This document shows positions 7,667 to 16,005 of a stretch of 34,306 bases of DNA, piece after piece. The position numbers and the translations under genes are program-made. The DNA is from Saprospiraceae bacterium (GTDB lineage Bacteria > Bacteroidota > Bacteroidia > Chitinophagales > Saprospiraceae), in the NCBI GenBank assembly GCA_022448955.1, contig JAKVCU010000098.1:1-34306 (forward strand), read 5' to 3'. Under the pieces are notes generated by a model. The model did no database searches. It saw only the letters and a program-made list of their open reading frames with translations, and was not told the DNA's origin. How positions within the stretch are numbered: position 1 is the stretch's first letter; each line of letters opens with the position of its first letter.

Positions 7667-9007
7667 ATGTTTAAAAAAATATTAATTGCTAATAGAGGGG
7701 AGATTGCCTTACGTATTATTCGTACGTGTCGTGAAATGGGGATCAAAACAGTGGCTGTTTATTCAACAGCTGATCGGGAGAGTCTTCATGTTCGATTCGC
7801 AGACGAGGCCGTTTGTATTGGACCTCCCTCATCAGCAGATTCTTATTTGCACATTCCTACCATTATGGCTGCGGTAGAAATTACCAATGCAGATGCGGTT
7901 CACCCAGGATATGGCTTCTTGGCTGAGAATGCTGATTTTGCAGAAGTTTGTGCTGAATATGGTATCAAATTTATTGGTCCAACACCTGATCAAATTCGTA
8001 AAATGGGTGATAAGATCACCGCAAAAGATACGATGATCAAAGCAGGGGTACCAGTAGTGCCTGGTTCGGAGGGGCTATTAAAGGATGTAAGTCACGGCTT
8101 GACCGTTGCAGAAGAAATCGGTTATCCAGTGATCCTCAAAGCAACTGCAGGTGGTGGTGGTAAGGGGATGCGTATCGTTTGGAACCCAGAGGAGTTTGAA
8201 GAGGCATGGAATAAAGCACGCCAGGAAGCAAAAGCTTCTTTCTCCAATGATGGTATCTATGTGGAGAAGTTTATCGAGGAGCCTCGTCACATTGAATTCC
8301 AGATTGCTGGTGATCAATATGGAAAGGTCATCCACCTATCTGAACGAGATTGTTCTATTCAGCGTCGTCACCAAAAGTTAGTAGAGGAATGCCCTTCGCC
8401 ATTTATGACCGATGAGCTACGTCAACGTATGGGAGAGGCAGCGGTTTTAGCAGGTGTAGCTATCGATTATGAAGGGGTAGGAACAGTAGAGTTTTTGGTA
8501 GATAAATACCGTAACTTCTACTTCATGGAAATGAATACTCGTATTCAAGTGGAGCATCCAGTAACAGAGGAAGTCATTGATCACGATTTGATCAAAGAAC
8601 AGATCAAAATTGCAGCGGGAGATCGTATCACTGGAGATAACTATATTCCGATGTCTCATGCTATTGAGTGTCGTATTAATGCAGAAGATCCATTCAATAA
8701 CTTCCGTCCTAGCCCTGGGAAGATTACATCTTTCCATAGCTCAAAAGGTCATGGTGTACGTGTGGATACACATGTGTATGCGGGTTATGCTATCCCCCCA
8801 TACTATGATTCAATGATTGCCAAATTGATCTGTCGTGCGCCTACTCGGGAAGAGTGTATCACAAAGATGGAGCGCGCATTAGATGAGTTCATCATTGAAG
8901 GAGTGAAAACCACCGTTCCATTCCACCAACGTTTAATGAAAGACAAGGATTTCCGCGAAGGAAATTTCCATACAGGATTTTTGAATACATTTGATCTTTC
9001 TGAATAA
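7667..9007 (+). CDS. accC: biotin carboxylase subunit of acetyl-CoA carboxylase
   Basis: 446 residues from the ATG at 7667, giving the canonical start '[17 protein letters not shown]'. An in-frame ATG at 7655 would add four residues (MLRI) and is less like the family. The biotin-carboxylase N-domain (1-110) is followed by the ATP-grasp domain with the glycine-rich loop '[13 protein letters not shown]' near residue 157, '[15 protein letters not shown]' near residue 287 (metal and catalytic residues) and the C-domain with '[12 protein letters not shown]'. It uses ATP and bicarbonate to carboxylate biotin on AccB. Length and motifs fit bacterial AccC rather than the longer acyl-CoA carboxylase alpha chains. 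A clear terminator follows at 9209 after a dispersed repeat. Confidence 0.96.
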   Translation: MFKKILIANRGEIALRIIRTCREMGIKTVAVYSTADRESLHVRFADEAVCIGPPSSADSYLHIPTIMAAVEITNADAVHPGYGFLAENADFAEVCAEYGIKFIGPTPDQIRKMGDKITAKDTMIKAGVPVVPGSEGLLKDVSHGLTVAEEIGYPVILKATAGGGGKGMRIVWNPEEFEEAWNKARQEAKASFSNDGIYVEKFIEEPRHIEFQIAGDQYGKVIHLSERDCSIQRRHQKLVEECPSPFMTDELRQRMGEAAVLAGVAIDYEGVGTVEFLVDKYRNFYFMEMNTRIQVEHPVTEEVIDHDLIKEQIKIAAGDRITGDNYIPMSHAIECRINAEDPFNNFRPSPGKITSFHSSKGHGVRVDTHVYAGYAIPPYYDSMIAKLICRAPTREECITKMERALDEFIIEGVKTTVPFHQRLMKDKDFREGNFHTGFLNTFDLSE

Positions 9008-9035
9008 AAAGAAAGTTATTTATCATAAAAAAGCT

Positions 9036-9190
9036 TAAGCGGCTAGTCAAAATTGCTTGTATAATAAATTCCTGCCAGCAGGCAGGCACGGCGTCAGCTC
9101 AAAAATAGTAAGTAACTGACAATAGGAAAGTTACGCACGATTTTTGAGCTGACTAAAAGAATTTATTATACCAATTTCAGCCATAGGCTG
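9036..9190 (+). repeat. dispersed long-hairpin repeat, copy 1
   Basis: Starts TAAGCGGCTAGTCAAAATTG. It contains nested inverted repeats: outer TATAATAAATTC (9060-9071) with GAATTTATTATA (9159-9170); middle GTCAGCTCAAAAAT (9093-9106) with ATTTTTGAGCTGAC (9140-9153), 14 bp perfect; inner GTAACT (9112-9117) with AGTTAC (9129-9134). The ends also look inverted (GGCT...AAATTG against CAATTTCAGCC). A GC-rich 21-bp piece with the small palindrome CCTGCC-AGCA-GGCAGG (9071-9086) sits between outer and middle arms and has no counterpart in the other copies. Related copies are at 17809 and 34231, all in the same orientation. No ORF; resembles a MITE or REP-like element. Confidence 0.8.
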
Positions 9191-9208
9191 ACAGGTTCTA
9201 GCCTAACT

Positions 9209-9243
9209 GCTTAGCATGAAACCATGCTAAGCTTTTTCTTTTT
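9209..9243 (+). terminator. Rho-independent terminator after accC
   Basis: GCTTAGCATG (9209-9218) pairs perfectly with CATGCTAAGC (9223-9232) around the loop AAAC, followed by TTTTTCTTTTTC. It closes the efp-accB-accC transcript, downstream of the dispersed repeat. Confidence 0.85.
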
Positions 9244-9257
9244 CAGATATTTCCGTT

Positions 9258-10307
9258 CTATTGATCTGTATTATTAATAAAGTCAATCACGCCTTTAAAA
9301 TAGTTCTCAGAATCATCATACATAGCCCAGTGTGCACCATTTGGGCAATAAGCGTACGAACCATTTGGAAGTTTGGTAGACATCATTTCCATGTACTTGG
9401 GGTCCATCGTGTCATATTCAGCACCGATACATAAAGTAGGAATGGTAATCTTGGGTAAATCAGCAGTGCGATTCCAATATTTGAGCGTTGCATCACCTAC
9501 TACGCCAAATTCACTTGGCCCTTGCATCATTAAATAAATATCAAAATTTATATTACCTAACGATCGAACCACTGGTTCAGGCCACTCTGCTAGTGGCTTT
9601 CGCAAAACGTGTTTCGGATAATAATGCATTTCTACCAATTCTAAATAACGAGGAGAGGTATATTCTCCTTTCGCTTCTAGCTCACGTATTTCGGAAAGGG
9701 CATCGGGGGGTAAGCCAGGAGCAAGTTTCTCTTCTGCATACTTCATATAATCAGGAATAGAAGAAACCATATTCGAAATAATTAAACCTTTCATATTTTC
9801 CTGATATTTTAATGCATATTCCATACCTAATATCCCACCCCAAGAATGGCCCAATAGGTAGAAATTATCCTTATGGAGTCCAAGAGCCTGACGTACTTGT
9901 TCTACTTCTTCTACAAAGCGTGGAATATTCCATAGGGCCGTATCTTTTGGGATATCACTAAAGTGAGAGCCTAATTGGTCATAATAATAATATTCAATAC
10001 CCTCTTTCGGGAAATAGCTATCAAAGACTTCAAAGTACTCATGTGTAGCACCTGGGCCACCATGTACTAGGAGTACCTTCTTGCTAGGGTTGTTGCCTAC
10101 TCGTTTCACCCATACATTGAAATCGCCTAGAGGCGTATTGATTTTTATTTTTCTTGCACCACCACTATTTTCAAATGGTGTTCCTGAATAATCTAAATAG
10201 TCAGTGGCAGCCGTTTTTTTAGAAGTAGCTGTTGTGGATTCTTGCTCATTTGCAGAGGTGCAAGCCCAGATTGTAAATAGTAATAACAGATAAAGAAGTT
10301 TTTTCAT
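9258..10307 (-). CDS. proline iminopeptidase-like alpha/beta hydrolase (S33 type), lipoprotein
   Basis: 349 residues. Signal peptide with lipobox ending at Cys16 ('IWAC'), so probably a membrane-anchored lipoprotein outside the cytoplasm. The hydrolase domain has the oxyanion motif 'HGGPG' (82-86), characteristic of prolyl iminopeptidases, the nucleophile elbow 'GHSWGG' with Ser155, Asp299 in 'GAEYDTMDP' and His326 in 'GAHWAMYD', so the triad is complete. The family removes N-terminal proline or other residues from peptides, though some members are esterases or amidases. Exported versions in Bacteroidota fit scavenging of peptides. It stands alone; the facing accC terminator at 9209-9243 lies beyond its 3' end. 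Confidence 0.88.
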   Translation of the reverse strand: MKKLLYLLLLFTIWACTSANEQESTTATSKKTAATDYLDYSGTPFENSGGARKIKINTPLGDFNVWVKRVGNNPSKKVLLVHGGPGATHEYFEVFDSYFPKEGIEYYYYDQLGSHFSDIPKDTALWNIPRFVEEVEQVRQALGLHKDNFYLLGHSWGGILGMEYALKYQENMKGLIISNMVSSIPDYMKYAEEKLAPGLPPDALSEIRELEAKGEYTSPRYLELVEMHYYPKHVLRKPLAEWPEPVVRSLGNINFDIYLMMQGPSEFGVVGDATLKYWNRTADLPKITIPTLCIGAEYDTMDPKYMEMMSTKLPNGSYAYCPNGAHWAMYDDSENYFKGVIDFINNTDQ

Positions 10308-10462
10308 ACTTATTAGTTTTGATTCAGTTGTAGTACAAAATAAGAAGAAGGCATGAGCTTGAAATAAAATTTTGGCATTTATTAGTATGAGGAGCAGACT
10401 AATGAGGGTTATTTTTCACTTCTTTTCAAGAATGTTAAATTAAGTCCAATGAATTGGTCAAC

Positions 10463-10494
10463 TTTGCCAAACCTCATTCTGTTTTGTAGGTTTG
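10463..10494 (+). promoter_or_regulatory. promoter of the ABC exporter gene
   Basis: TTTG at 10463-10466 and TAGGTTTG at 10487-10494, 20 bp apart, match the Bacteroidota -33/-7 consensus. It leaves about 35 bp to the ATG at 10530. Confidence 0.65.
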
Positions 10495-10529
10495 AGGTGA
10501 AAATATATTGATGTTATAAACTATAAGGA

Positions 10530-12347
10530 ATGCGAAGTTTTTGGCGATTACTGGGATACATGCGTAATTATAAGCTGTTTGTTGGCTTGAATATATTTAG
10601 CAATGTGATGACTGCTGTGTTTACAGCATTGAGTATTCCTTTATTAGTACCATTTCTAGAAATTTTGTTTGAACGTAAAGAATTGGTAACCGACAAACCA
10701 GAGACACTATCTAGTATAGAAGGTTTGTCGCAGTATTTTAGTTATCAGATTAGCCAAATTATTATCGAAAATGGTGAAGAGGCAGCTCTAGTATATGTTT
10801 GTGGTGGTATCCTGTCAGTTTTCTTTTTGAAAAACTTATTCCGTTATTTCTCTTTGTTTTTTATGGCACCTGTGCGAAATGGTATTGTACGAGATGTGAG
10901 GCAGCAATTGTTTAATAAAATTTTAGCTTTACCGTTACCTTACTTTTCTGAAGAGCGTAAAGGCGATTTAATGTCTAGAATTACAGCTGATGTGCAGGAG
11001 GTGGAATCCAGTATCTTAAATGTCCTAGAAGCTATTTTTAGGGAGCCTTTAATTATTATTGGAGCATTAGGTTTTATGCTGTATGTGAGCCCTTCTCTAA
11101 CGGGTTTTGTTTTTGTATTAATTATTTTCACGGCAGTGGTAATCGGGGGAATAGGTAGGAGTTTAAAGAAGAGTTCTTCTTTGGTACAAGAGAAGTTAGG
11201 GGTGCTCGTGTCCTTAGTAGAAGAAGGCTTATCGGGCTTGAGAATTATCAAAGGGTTTAATGCAGAGCATTATCAGGAAAACAAGTTTAAGAAGGAGAAT
11301 AATGCTTATCGCAATATTTTGACTAGGCTGTTATGGCGTAGAGATTTATCTTCTCCTTTATCAGAATTTTTAGGGATATGTGTAGTGGCCGTATTATTGT
11401 GGTATGGTTCTAGGCAGGTATTTTCAGGAACTTTAGAAGCGGCTACTTTCTTAACTTTCATATTTGCTTTTTATAACGTAATTGATCCAGCCAAGTCATT
11501 CTCCAAAGCTTATTATAATATTCAGAAAGGTATTGCGGCATTAGTAAGGATTGAAAAAATCCTAGATGCTGATCCACAAATAAAAGAGCATCCAAATGCC
11601 CAATCGATTACGACTTTGGAAGATAGAATTGAGTATCGCGATCTAAGTTTTGCTTATCGCGATCAAGAAGGCCCTGTTCTAAAGGATATCAACCTAAGTA
11701 TCCCAAAGGGTAAAGTAGTCGCATTGGTTGGTGCTTCAGGAGCCGGAAAATCTACCTTGGTAGATTTGTTACCTAGGTTTTATGATGTAGAGCAAGGAGG
11801 TGTTTTTGTTGATGGTAAAAATATCAAAGATCTAAAAATAGATGACCTTCGGTCATTGATGGGTATTGTTTCGCAGGAAGCAATTTTGTTCAATGATACG
11901 ATCTATAACAATATCGTTTTCGGAATGGAAAACGTGAGTATGGAACAAGTCGAACAAGCGGCTAGAATAGCCAATGCACATGAGTTTATTATGGGTACTG
12001 AAAACGGCTATCATACCAATATTGGTGATCGGGGCAATAAGCTAAGTGGTGGCCAACGCCAGCGTCTAACGATTGCAAGAGCCGTACTGAAAAACCCACC
12101 TATTTTAATTTTGGATGAAGCAACTTCTGCTTTGGATTCTGAATCAGAGAAATTAGTACAGCAAGCCTTAGTGGAGTTGATGAAAAATAGAACTTCTATT
12201 GTGATTGCACACCGCCTTTCAACCATTCAGCATGCTGATGAAATTGTAGTAATGCGCAATGGCTCTATTATCGAACGTGGTGACCATACCAGTTTAATAG
12301 AAAAAGATGGCGAATATCAGAAGTTAGTGGAGTTACAAGCTTTCTAG
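10530..12347 (+). CDS. ABC exporter, fused membrane and ATPase domains (MsbA-like)
   Basis: 605 residues, a half-transporter that would work as a homodimer. The N-terminal half (1-345) has six membrane helices of the type I exporter fold. The ATPase half has Walker A 'GASGAGKST' near residue 400, Q-loop 'GIVSQEAILFNDT', signature 'LSGGQRQR' near residue 505, Walker B 'ILILDEATSAL' and H-loop 'IAHRLST'. The closest well-known type is MsbA, which flips lipid A-core across the inner membrane; drug and peptide exporters share the fold. There is no C39 peptidase domain at the N-terminus, so it is not a bacteriocin-processing transporter. It has its own promoter and is convergent with lspA. Confidence 0.88.
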   Translation: MRSFWRLLGYMRNYKLFVGLNIFSNVMTAVFTALSIPLLVPFLEILFERKELVTDKPETLSSIEGLSQYFSYQISQIIIENGEEAALVYVCGGILSVFFLKNLFRYFSLFFMAPVRNGIVRDVRQQLFNKILALPLPYFSEERKGDLMSRITADVQEVESSILNVLEAIFREPLIIIGALGFMLYVSPSLTGFVFVLIIFTAVVIGGIGRSLKKSSSLVQEKLGVLVSLVEEGLSGLRIIKGFNAEHYQENKFKKENNAYRNILTRLLWRRDLSSPLSEFLGICVVAVLLWYGSRQVFSGTLEAATFLTFIFAFYNVIDPAKSFSKAYYNIQKGIAALVRIEKILDADPQIKEHPNAQSITTLEDRIEYRDLSFAYRDQEGPVLKDINLSIPKGKVVALVGASGAGKSTLVDLLPRFYDVEQGGVFVDGKNIKDLKIDDLRSLMGIVSQEAILFNDTIYNNIVFGMENVSMEQVEQAARIANAHEFIMGTENGYHTNIGDRGNKLSGGQRQRLTIARAVLKNPPILILDEATSALDSESEKLVQQALVELMKNRTSIVIAHRLSTIQHADEIVVMRNGSIIERGDHTSLIEKDGEYQKLVELQAF

Positions 12348-12450
12348 AGCGAATTTAGACTCAATAGGGCATCGCTCCGAAAGCTAATTGATAGGGATTT
12401 ATTTAATGGATGACCAAATCAAATTAGAGGCCAAATACTTCAACAAATAC

Positions 12451-12981
12451 TTAGTTATTCTCCTCTGTACTTGAAGCCAATTCTTCTTTTTGTTCTGCCT
12501 TATTAGCTTTTATGATCTCCGGAAGCATCATAAAAAGGCCGATCATAATACAGATATCTGCAATATTAAAGATTCCAGTACGTAAGCTTCCGAAACCCAT
12601 ATTCATAAAATCAATTACCCCTCCGTATAGCAGACGATCATAAATATTGCTTATTCCTCCACCCAAAATTGCGCTGAAGGCAATGGTTTGCCAAATATTC
12701 ATATGTTTAGCGAAAGCGATATAAGCAAATAAGCCTAATAGCATAATAACAGGGAAAACTTTTAAAGCTATAAAGTGAAGCGTACCGCTAAAATTAGCCC
12801 CGAAACTCAAAAAAGCGCCTGTATTTTTGACGTAAGTCAAACGGAAAAAATCACTTAAGTATTTGATCTGTGGTTCACCTTGCAGGGTGTTGGTTGCCCA
12901 GATTTTGCTAGCCTGATCCAAGAAGATGGCTAAAAAAACAACGCCTAAGATGATGAGTATTCTTTTTATTGAGTTATTCAT
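12451..12981 (-). CDS. lspA: lipoprotein signal peptidase (signal peptidase II)
   Basis: 176 residues with four membrane helices. The catalytic aspartates are present: Asp115 in 'GGGISNIYDR' and Asp142 in 'FNIADICI'; 'VKNTGAFLSF' near residue 51 is the third conserved block. It cleaves the signal peptide of prolipoproteins just before the acylated cysteine; several lipoprotein precursors are encoded in this window (2493, 9258, 18150). A charged tail (about 160-176) extends past the last helix, as is common in Bacteroidota. It begins 13 bp after the stop of the putative porin gene on the same strand, so the two likely share a transcript. Confidence 0.95.
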   Translation of the reverse strand: MNNSIKRILIILGVVFLAIFLDQASKIWATNTLQGEPQIKYLSDFFRLTYVKNTGAFLSFGANFSGTLHFIALKVFPVIMLLGLFAYIAFAKHMNIWQTIAFSAILGGGISNIYDRLLYGGVIDFMNMGFGSLRTGIFNIADICIMIGLFMMLPEIIKANKAEQKEELASSTEENN

Positions 12982-12994
12982 TTGAGTTTTTTAC

Positions 12995-14971
12995 TTAATC
13001 GATGAAACGCCATTTTATACCCAATCTAAAACTTCCATTGGGATGGCCATAAAAGGCAGTCTGGTAAAATAAACGATCAGTTATCCAAAGACTACTAAAG
13101 TTTTCCCATTTAAAGAAGGCACGGAATTTATTTACGCGCATGCTAAAATAGGCATCCATAGCAGGGTAAAATCTAGTCTCGCGAGTATCTTGCAATTGAA
13201 ATTGTCCGGTTAATGGGTTGTAATAATCCGAGAAGTAGGAGGTGTTGAAGCGCAAATCAACGCCAAAGCGCACCAGAAGTACTTTGAACCACTTATTGGT
13301 ATAATATAGGCTATGCTTGGAGTAGATGGAAGGTAATCGAATGACCCCCTCAGAAGCCGCTTGTGCTGTGAATACATTATCCAAGTGCATAAGGCCAAGT
13401 TTAAAATTCTGTTTTACGATAAATTGTAAAATACTGATTGGCGTGCTCGTCTGTCTAGCAAATCCAGTACTATCAAAGTAAATGAAATTGTTAATCAAAT
13501 GATAGGCACCAGATGCTTCGAATCCAAGTTTTGGCAAAGCATAGCTTGCTTTTAAATTGCTTTCTAAGGTGCGGTCAAAGTTGTTATTATCCCATAGTTT
13601 GATTTGGGAGGTAATAAAGCTCGTTTGAATAAGATTAGGTTTATAGAGTTGATTAATAGCTTCTAAACGTAAATCACCCCATTTTTTCAAATCAATAGAT
13701 AAGGTTCCTTTTAACTGATAATCCCCGGCATTTTTCCAAAGTCCAAAATGACCATAAGTTTCTAGACGCGCCGTTTCTCGTAGTTTTAGGTTCCATTTTC
13801 CTGTAACGAATAAGTTATTGATGGTGCTATCCAGGGCCTCCATAGAAAGGCTGTGATAGCTATGAGTCAAGCCAAATTCAAGTAAGTCTTTTTGGTCTTT
13901 TGCTTTATTTTGGCCAAATTTTTCTGATTGAAATGTAGCTATGCGGAAGCTGTTTTCTACTTTTTGATAATCCAAAAAGAAGCGACTACCTCTGGCGTCA
14001 GGTAGTAAATTTGGTAAGTTATTAAAAAAACTACTATCAGCTGTGGTAGGAGATTCTGCAAAGAACTTATAGGTATCACTTTGCCACATAATTTGGTGGG
14101 TAAGGGTGTAAGACCTACTTTGTCTACCAATAGAATCCTGCTGCCCGCCAAATTGATAGTACTGTGTATAACGCAACTCTTGATTGAAATGTCTTGTCTG
14201 TGCTGTATTTAAAAATACAGTGGCAGAGGTAGGGCTATTAAGATCGCCTTCATTTTCAGGCTCTGCAAATATCCCACCATTATCTTCTTGTTGAATGGTA
14301 TTTTGGGTATAAGAAAAGAAGGATGTATAAGGGCTTTTTGGCTGGCGAAGCGCTACCCCAAAGCCGACAGAAGTATTTCGACTATTTTGATTAGGATATT
14401 GATTTGGTGTGGCAAGTTGGCTTATTCGATCATAGTTGATACTGAAGTTGACACCACTCGCAAAGTTTCTGCTAAAATCTGCTTGAATATAGCCATCCGA
14501 TTGCTGTCCTCCTTGAAAATAAGCGAGATTAGTATAGGCTTTTTCTACTCGGTAGTAAGGAAATTTCTGACCATCTGTTCGGTACAAATCATATTGATGC
14601 AATCCTATATCAAAGCCTTGGCGTAAAAGAGGTTGATAAACAATTTCTTGATGTGCAGAGCCCAAATTGCCCAAGTGCATATAATCTAGGTCGTACTGGC
14701 GAGTAGGGTCATATTGATGAAAATAATGGAGCAATAAAGAATCATCATAAATAAATTCTCTATTGGGGTTATCAGCATAAAAGAAGAAGATATCAGAAGT
14801 ATCTGGATCTACCTCAAATTCATCTTGATCCCTCACATCAGAAGGGATATTACCATTATTATTATTGAATCGATCAAAATTGCCAGTACTAGGTCGTTGT
14901 CCCCATGCATCAATAGTAAAGAACACCGCTCCTAATAAAAAAACAAACCTCAATTTGACCAATTTTTCCAT
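12995..14971 (-). CDS. putative porin, outer-membrane beta-barrel (Porin_10-like)
   Basis: 658 residues. Signal peptide at 1-25 ('FLLGAVFFTIDAWGQ'), then an acidic, Asn-rich stretch (about 28-60), then alternating amphipathic strands through to the C-terminus, which ends '...RLGIKWRFID' as expected for a barrel closing strand. Conserved-looking phrases such as 'LGNLGSAHQEIVYQP', 'GLHQYDLYR' and 'DFSRNFASGVNFSINYDRI' match the Bacteroidota 'putative porin' family; the family name is from memory and no search was run. Such proteins sit in the outer membrane; substrate and pore function are not established. It is followed 13 bp later by lspA. Confidence 0.8.
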   Translation of the reverse strand: MEKLVKLRFVFLLGAVFFTIDAWGQRPSTGNFDRFNNNNGNIPSDVRDQDEFEVDPDTSDIFFFYADNPNREFIYDDSLLLHYFHQYDPTRQYDLDYMHLGNLGSAHQEIVYQPLLRQGFDIGLHQYDLYRTDGQKFPYYRVEKAYTNLAYFQGGQQSDGYIQADFSRNFASGVNFSINYDRISQLATPNQYPNQNSRNTSVGFGVALRQPKSPYTSFFSYTQNTIQQEDNGGIFAEPENEGDLNSPTSATVFLNTAQTRHFNQELRYTQYYQFGGQQDSIGRQSRSYTLTHQIMWQSDTYKFFAESPTTADSSFFNNLPNLLPDARGSRFFLDYQKVENSFRIATFQSEKFGQNKAKDQKDLLEFGLTHSYHSLSMEALDSTINNLFVTGKWNLKLRETARLETYGHFGLWKNAGDYQLKGTLSIDLKKWGDLRLEAINQLYKPNLIQTSFITSQIKLWDNNNFDRTLESNLKASYALPKLGFEASGAYHLINNFIYFDSTGFARQTSTPISILQFIVKQNFKLGLMHLDNVFTAQAASEGVIRLPSIYSKHSLYYTNKWFKVLLVRFGVDLRFNTSYFSDYYNPLTGQFQLQDTRETRFYPAMDAYFSMRVNKFRAFFKWENFSSLWITDRLFYQTAFYGHPNGSFRLGIKWRFID

Positions 14972-15069
14972 ATTTTGAAATTCTTCTACATCACATCAAC
15001 GGCACATCTTCATAAAATGTGCTACAATTTTGGGCGATTAACCTTTTGTTATCCTTTTTGTCTAAGGTG

Positions 15070-15102
15070 GAATGCTGAATGGAAATACTCCATCCGGCAT
15101 TC
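15070..15102 (-). terminator. hairpin just downstream of fabI
   Basis: GAATGC (15070-15075) pairs with GCATTC (15097-15102), and inner ATGGA pairs with TCCAT, giving about 13 pairs with a wobble and one mismatch around a 5-base loop. It lies 10 bp past the fabI stop. No T run is present on the minus strand, so it may be a weak terminator or an mRNA-end stabiliser. Confidence 0.4.
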
Positions 15103-15111
15103 ACTATGTAT

Positions 15112-15921
15112 TTATTCTCCCCCTTCCAAAAGAGCAGGACTCATACCCATATTAGAGAATCCGCCATCGTGGTAAAGGTTTTGCATGGTAACAGAACGTG
15201 TCAAGTCAGAGAATAGCGTTACGCAGTAGTCTGCACATGCTTCTGCAGAAGCATTTCCAAGTGGAGACATTTTATCTGCATAGTTAAAAAACTCACTAAA
15301 TCCTTTTACTCCACTACCAGCAGTTGTCATAGTAGGAGATTGAGAGACCGTATTGACCCTAACTTTGTTACGTATCCCAAAGTGGTAGCCAAAGCTACGA
15401 GCAAATGATTCCAATAATGACTTAGATTCTGCCATTTCATTGTAATCAGGGAATGTACGTTGAGCAGCAATATATGTTAACCCTAGTATAGAGCCATATT
15501 CATTTATCACATCCTTTTGATAAAGCGTCTGCATTAATCGGTGGAAAGATATAGCAGAGATATCAAAAGTTTTGTGCATCCAATCGTAGTTGATATTCGT
15601 GTATTCTCTCTTTTTACGAACGTTAAGGGACATTCCAATAGAGTGAAGAACAAAGTCTAACTTACCACCTAAGATTTCAACAGATTTATCGATTAGGTTT
15701 TCAAGATCTTCCATGCTCGTTGCATCTGCAGGAATAATTTCAGCATTGAGTTTCTCGCCTAGCTCTTGGATTTTACCAAACCGCATTGCTACTGGAGCAT
15801 TAGTCAAGGTAATTTGAGCACCTTCTTCCACGCATCTTTCTGCAATTTTCCAAGCAATAGAATGCTCGTCTAGCGCACCAAAGATGATTCCTTTTTTTCC
15901 TGCTAATAAGTTATTCGCCAT
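15112..15921 (-). CDS. fabI: enoyl-[acyl-carrier-protein] reductase (NADH)
   Basis: 269 residues, an SDR-fold FabI. The nucleotide-binding start is 'GKKGIIFGALDEHSIAW' (8-24), a FabI-type atypical glycine motif. Catalytic Tyr160 and Lys167 are spaced as Tyr-x6-Lys ('DYNEMAESK'), with the second tyrosine of FabI at Tyr150 ('GLTYIAA'). 'VNTVSQSPTMTTAGSGVKGF' is the flexible substrate-binding loop region. It reduces trans-2-enoyl-ACP in the last step of each fatty acid elongation round. It is not next to fabH/acc but belongs to the same pathway. It stands alone, 84 bp downstream of the recN stop on the same strand. Confidence 0.95.
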   Translation of the reverse strand: MANNLLAGKKGIIFGALDEHSIAWKIAERCVEEGAQITLTNAPVAMRFGKIQELGEKLNAEIIPADATSMEDLENLIDKSVEILGGKLDFVLHSIGMSLNVRKKREYTNINYDWMHKTFDISAISFHRLMQTLYQKDVINEYGSILGLTYIAAQRTFPDYNEMAESKSLLESFARSFGYHFGIRNKVRVNTVSQSPTMTTAGSGVKGFSEFFNYADKMSPLGNASAEACADYCVTLFSDLTRSVTMQNLYHDGGFSNMGMSPALLEGGE

Positions 15922-16005
15922 TGTTTTGAATATTTAGGCATGAAGTATAATTAAAGATAGCAATGTAAATTACCTTTCACTTCATACTTAGTTTGATAAC
16001 TAATT

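Noticed and set aside
9036-9190. Dispersed repeat as a CRISPR array or tRNA
   Set aside because: Copies are kilobases apart with no spacers, and it lacks cloverleaf arms or a T-loop.
10530-12347. ABC exporter as the processing transporter for the double-glycine peptide
   Set aside because: It lacks the N-terminal C39 peptidase domain required for double-glycine cleavage and lies 20 kb away.
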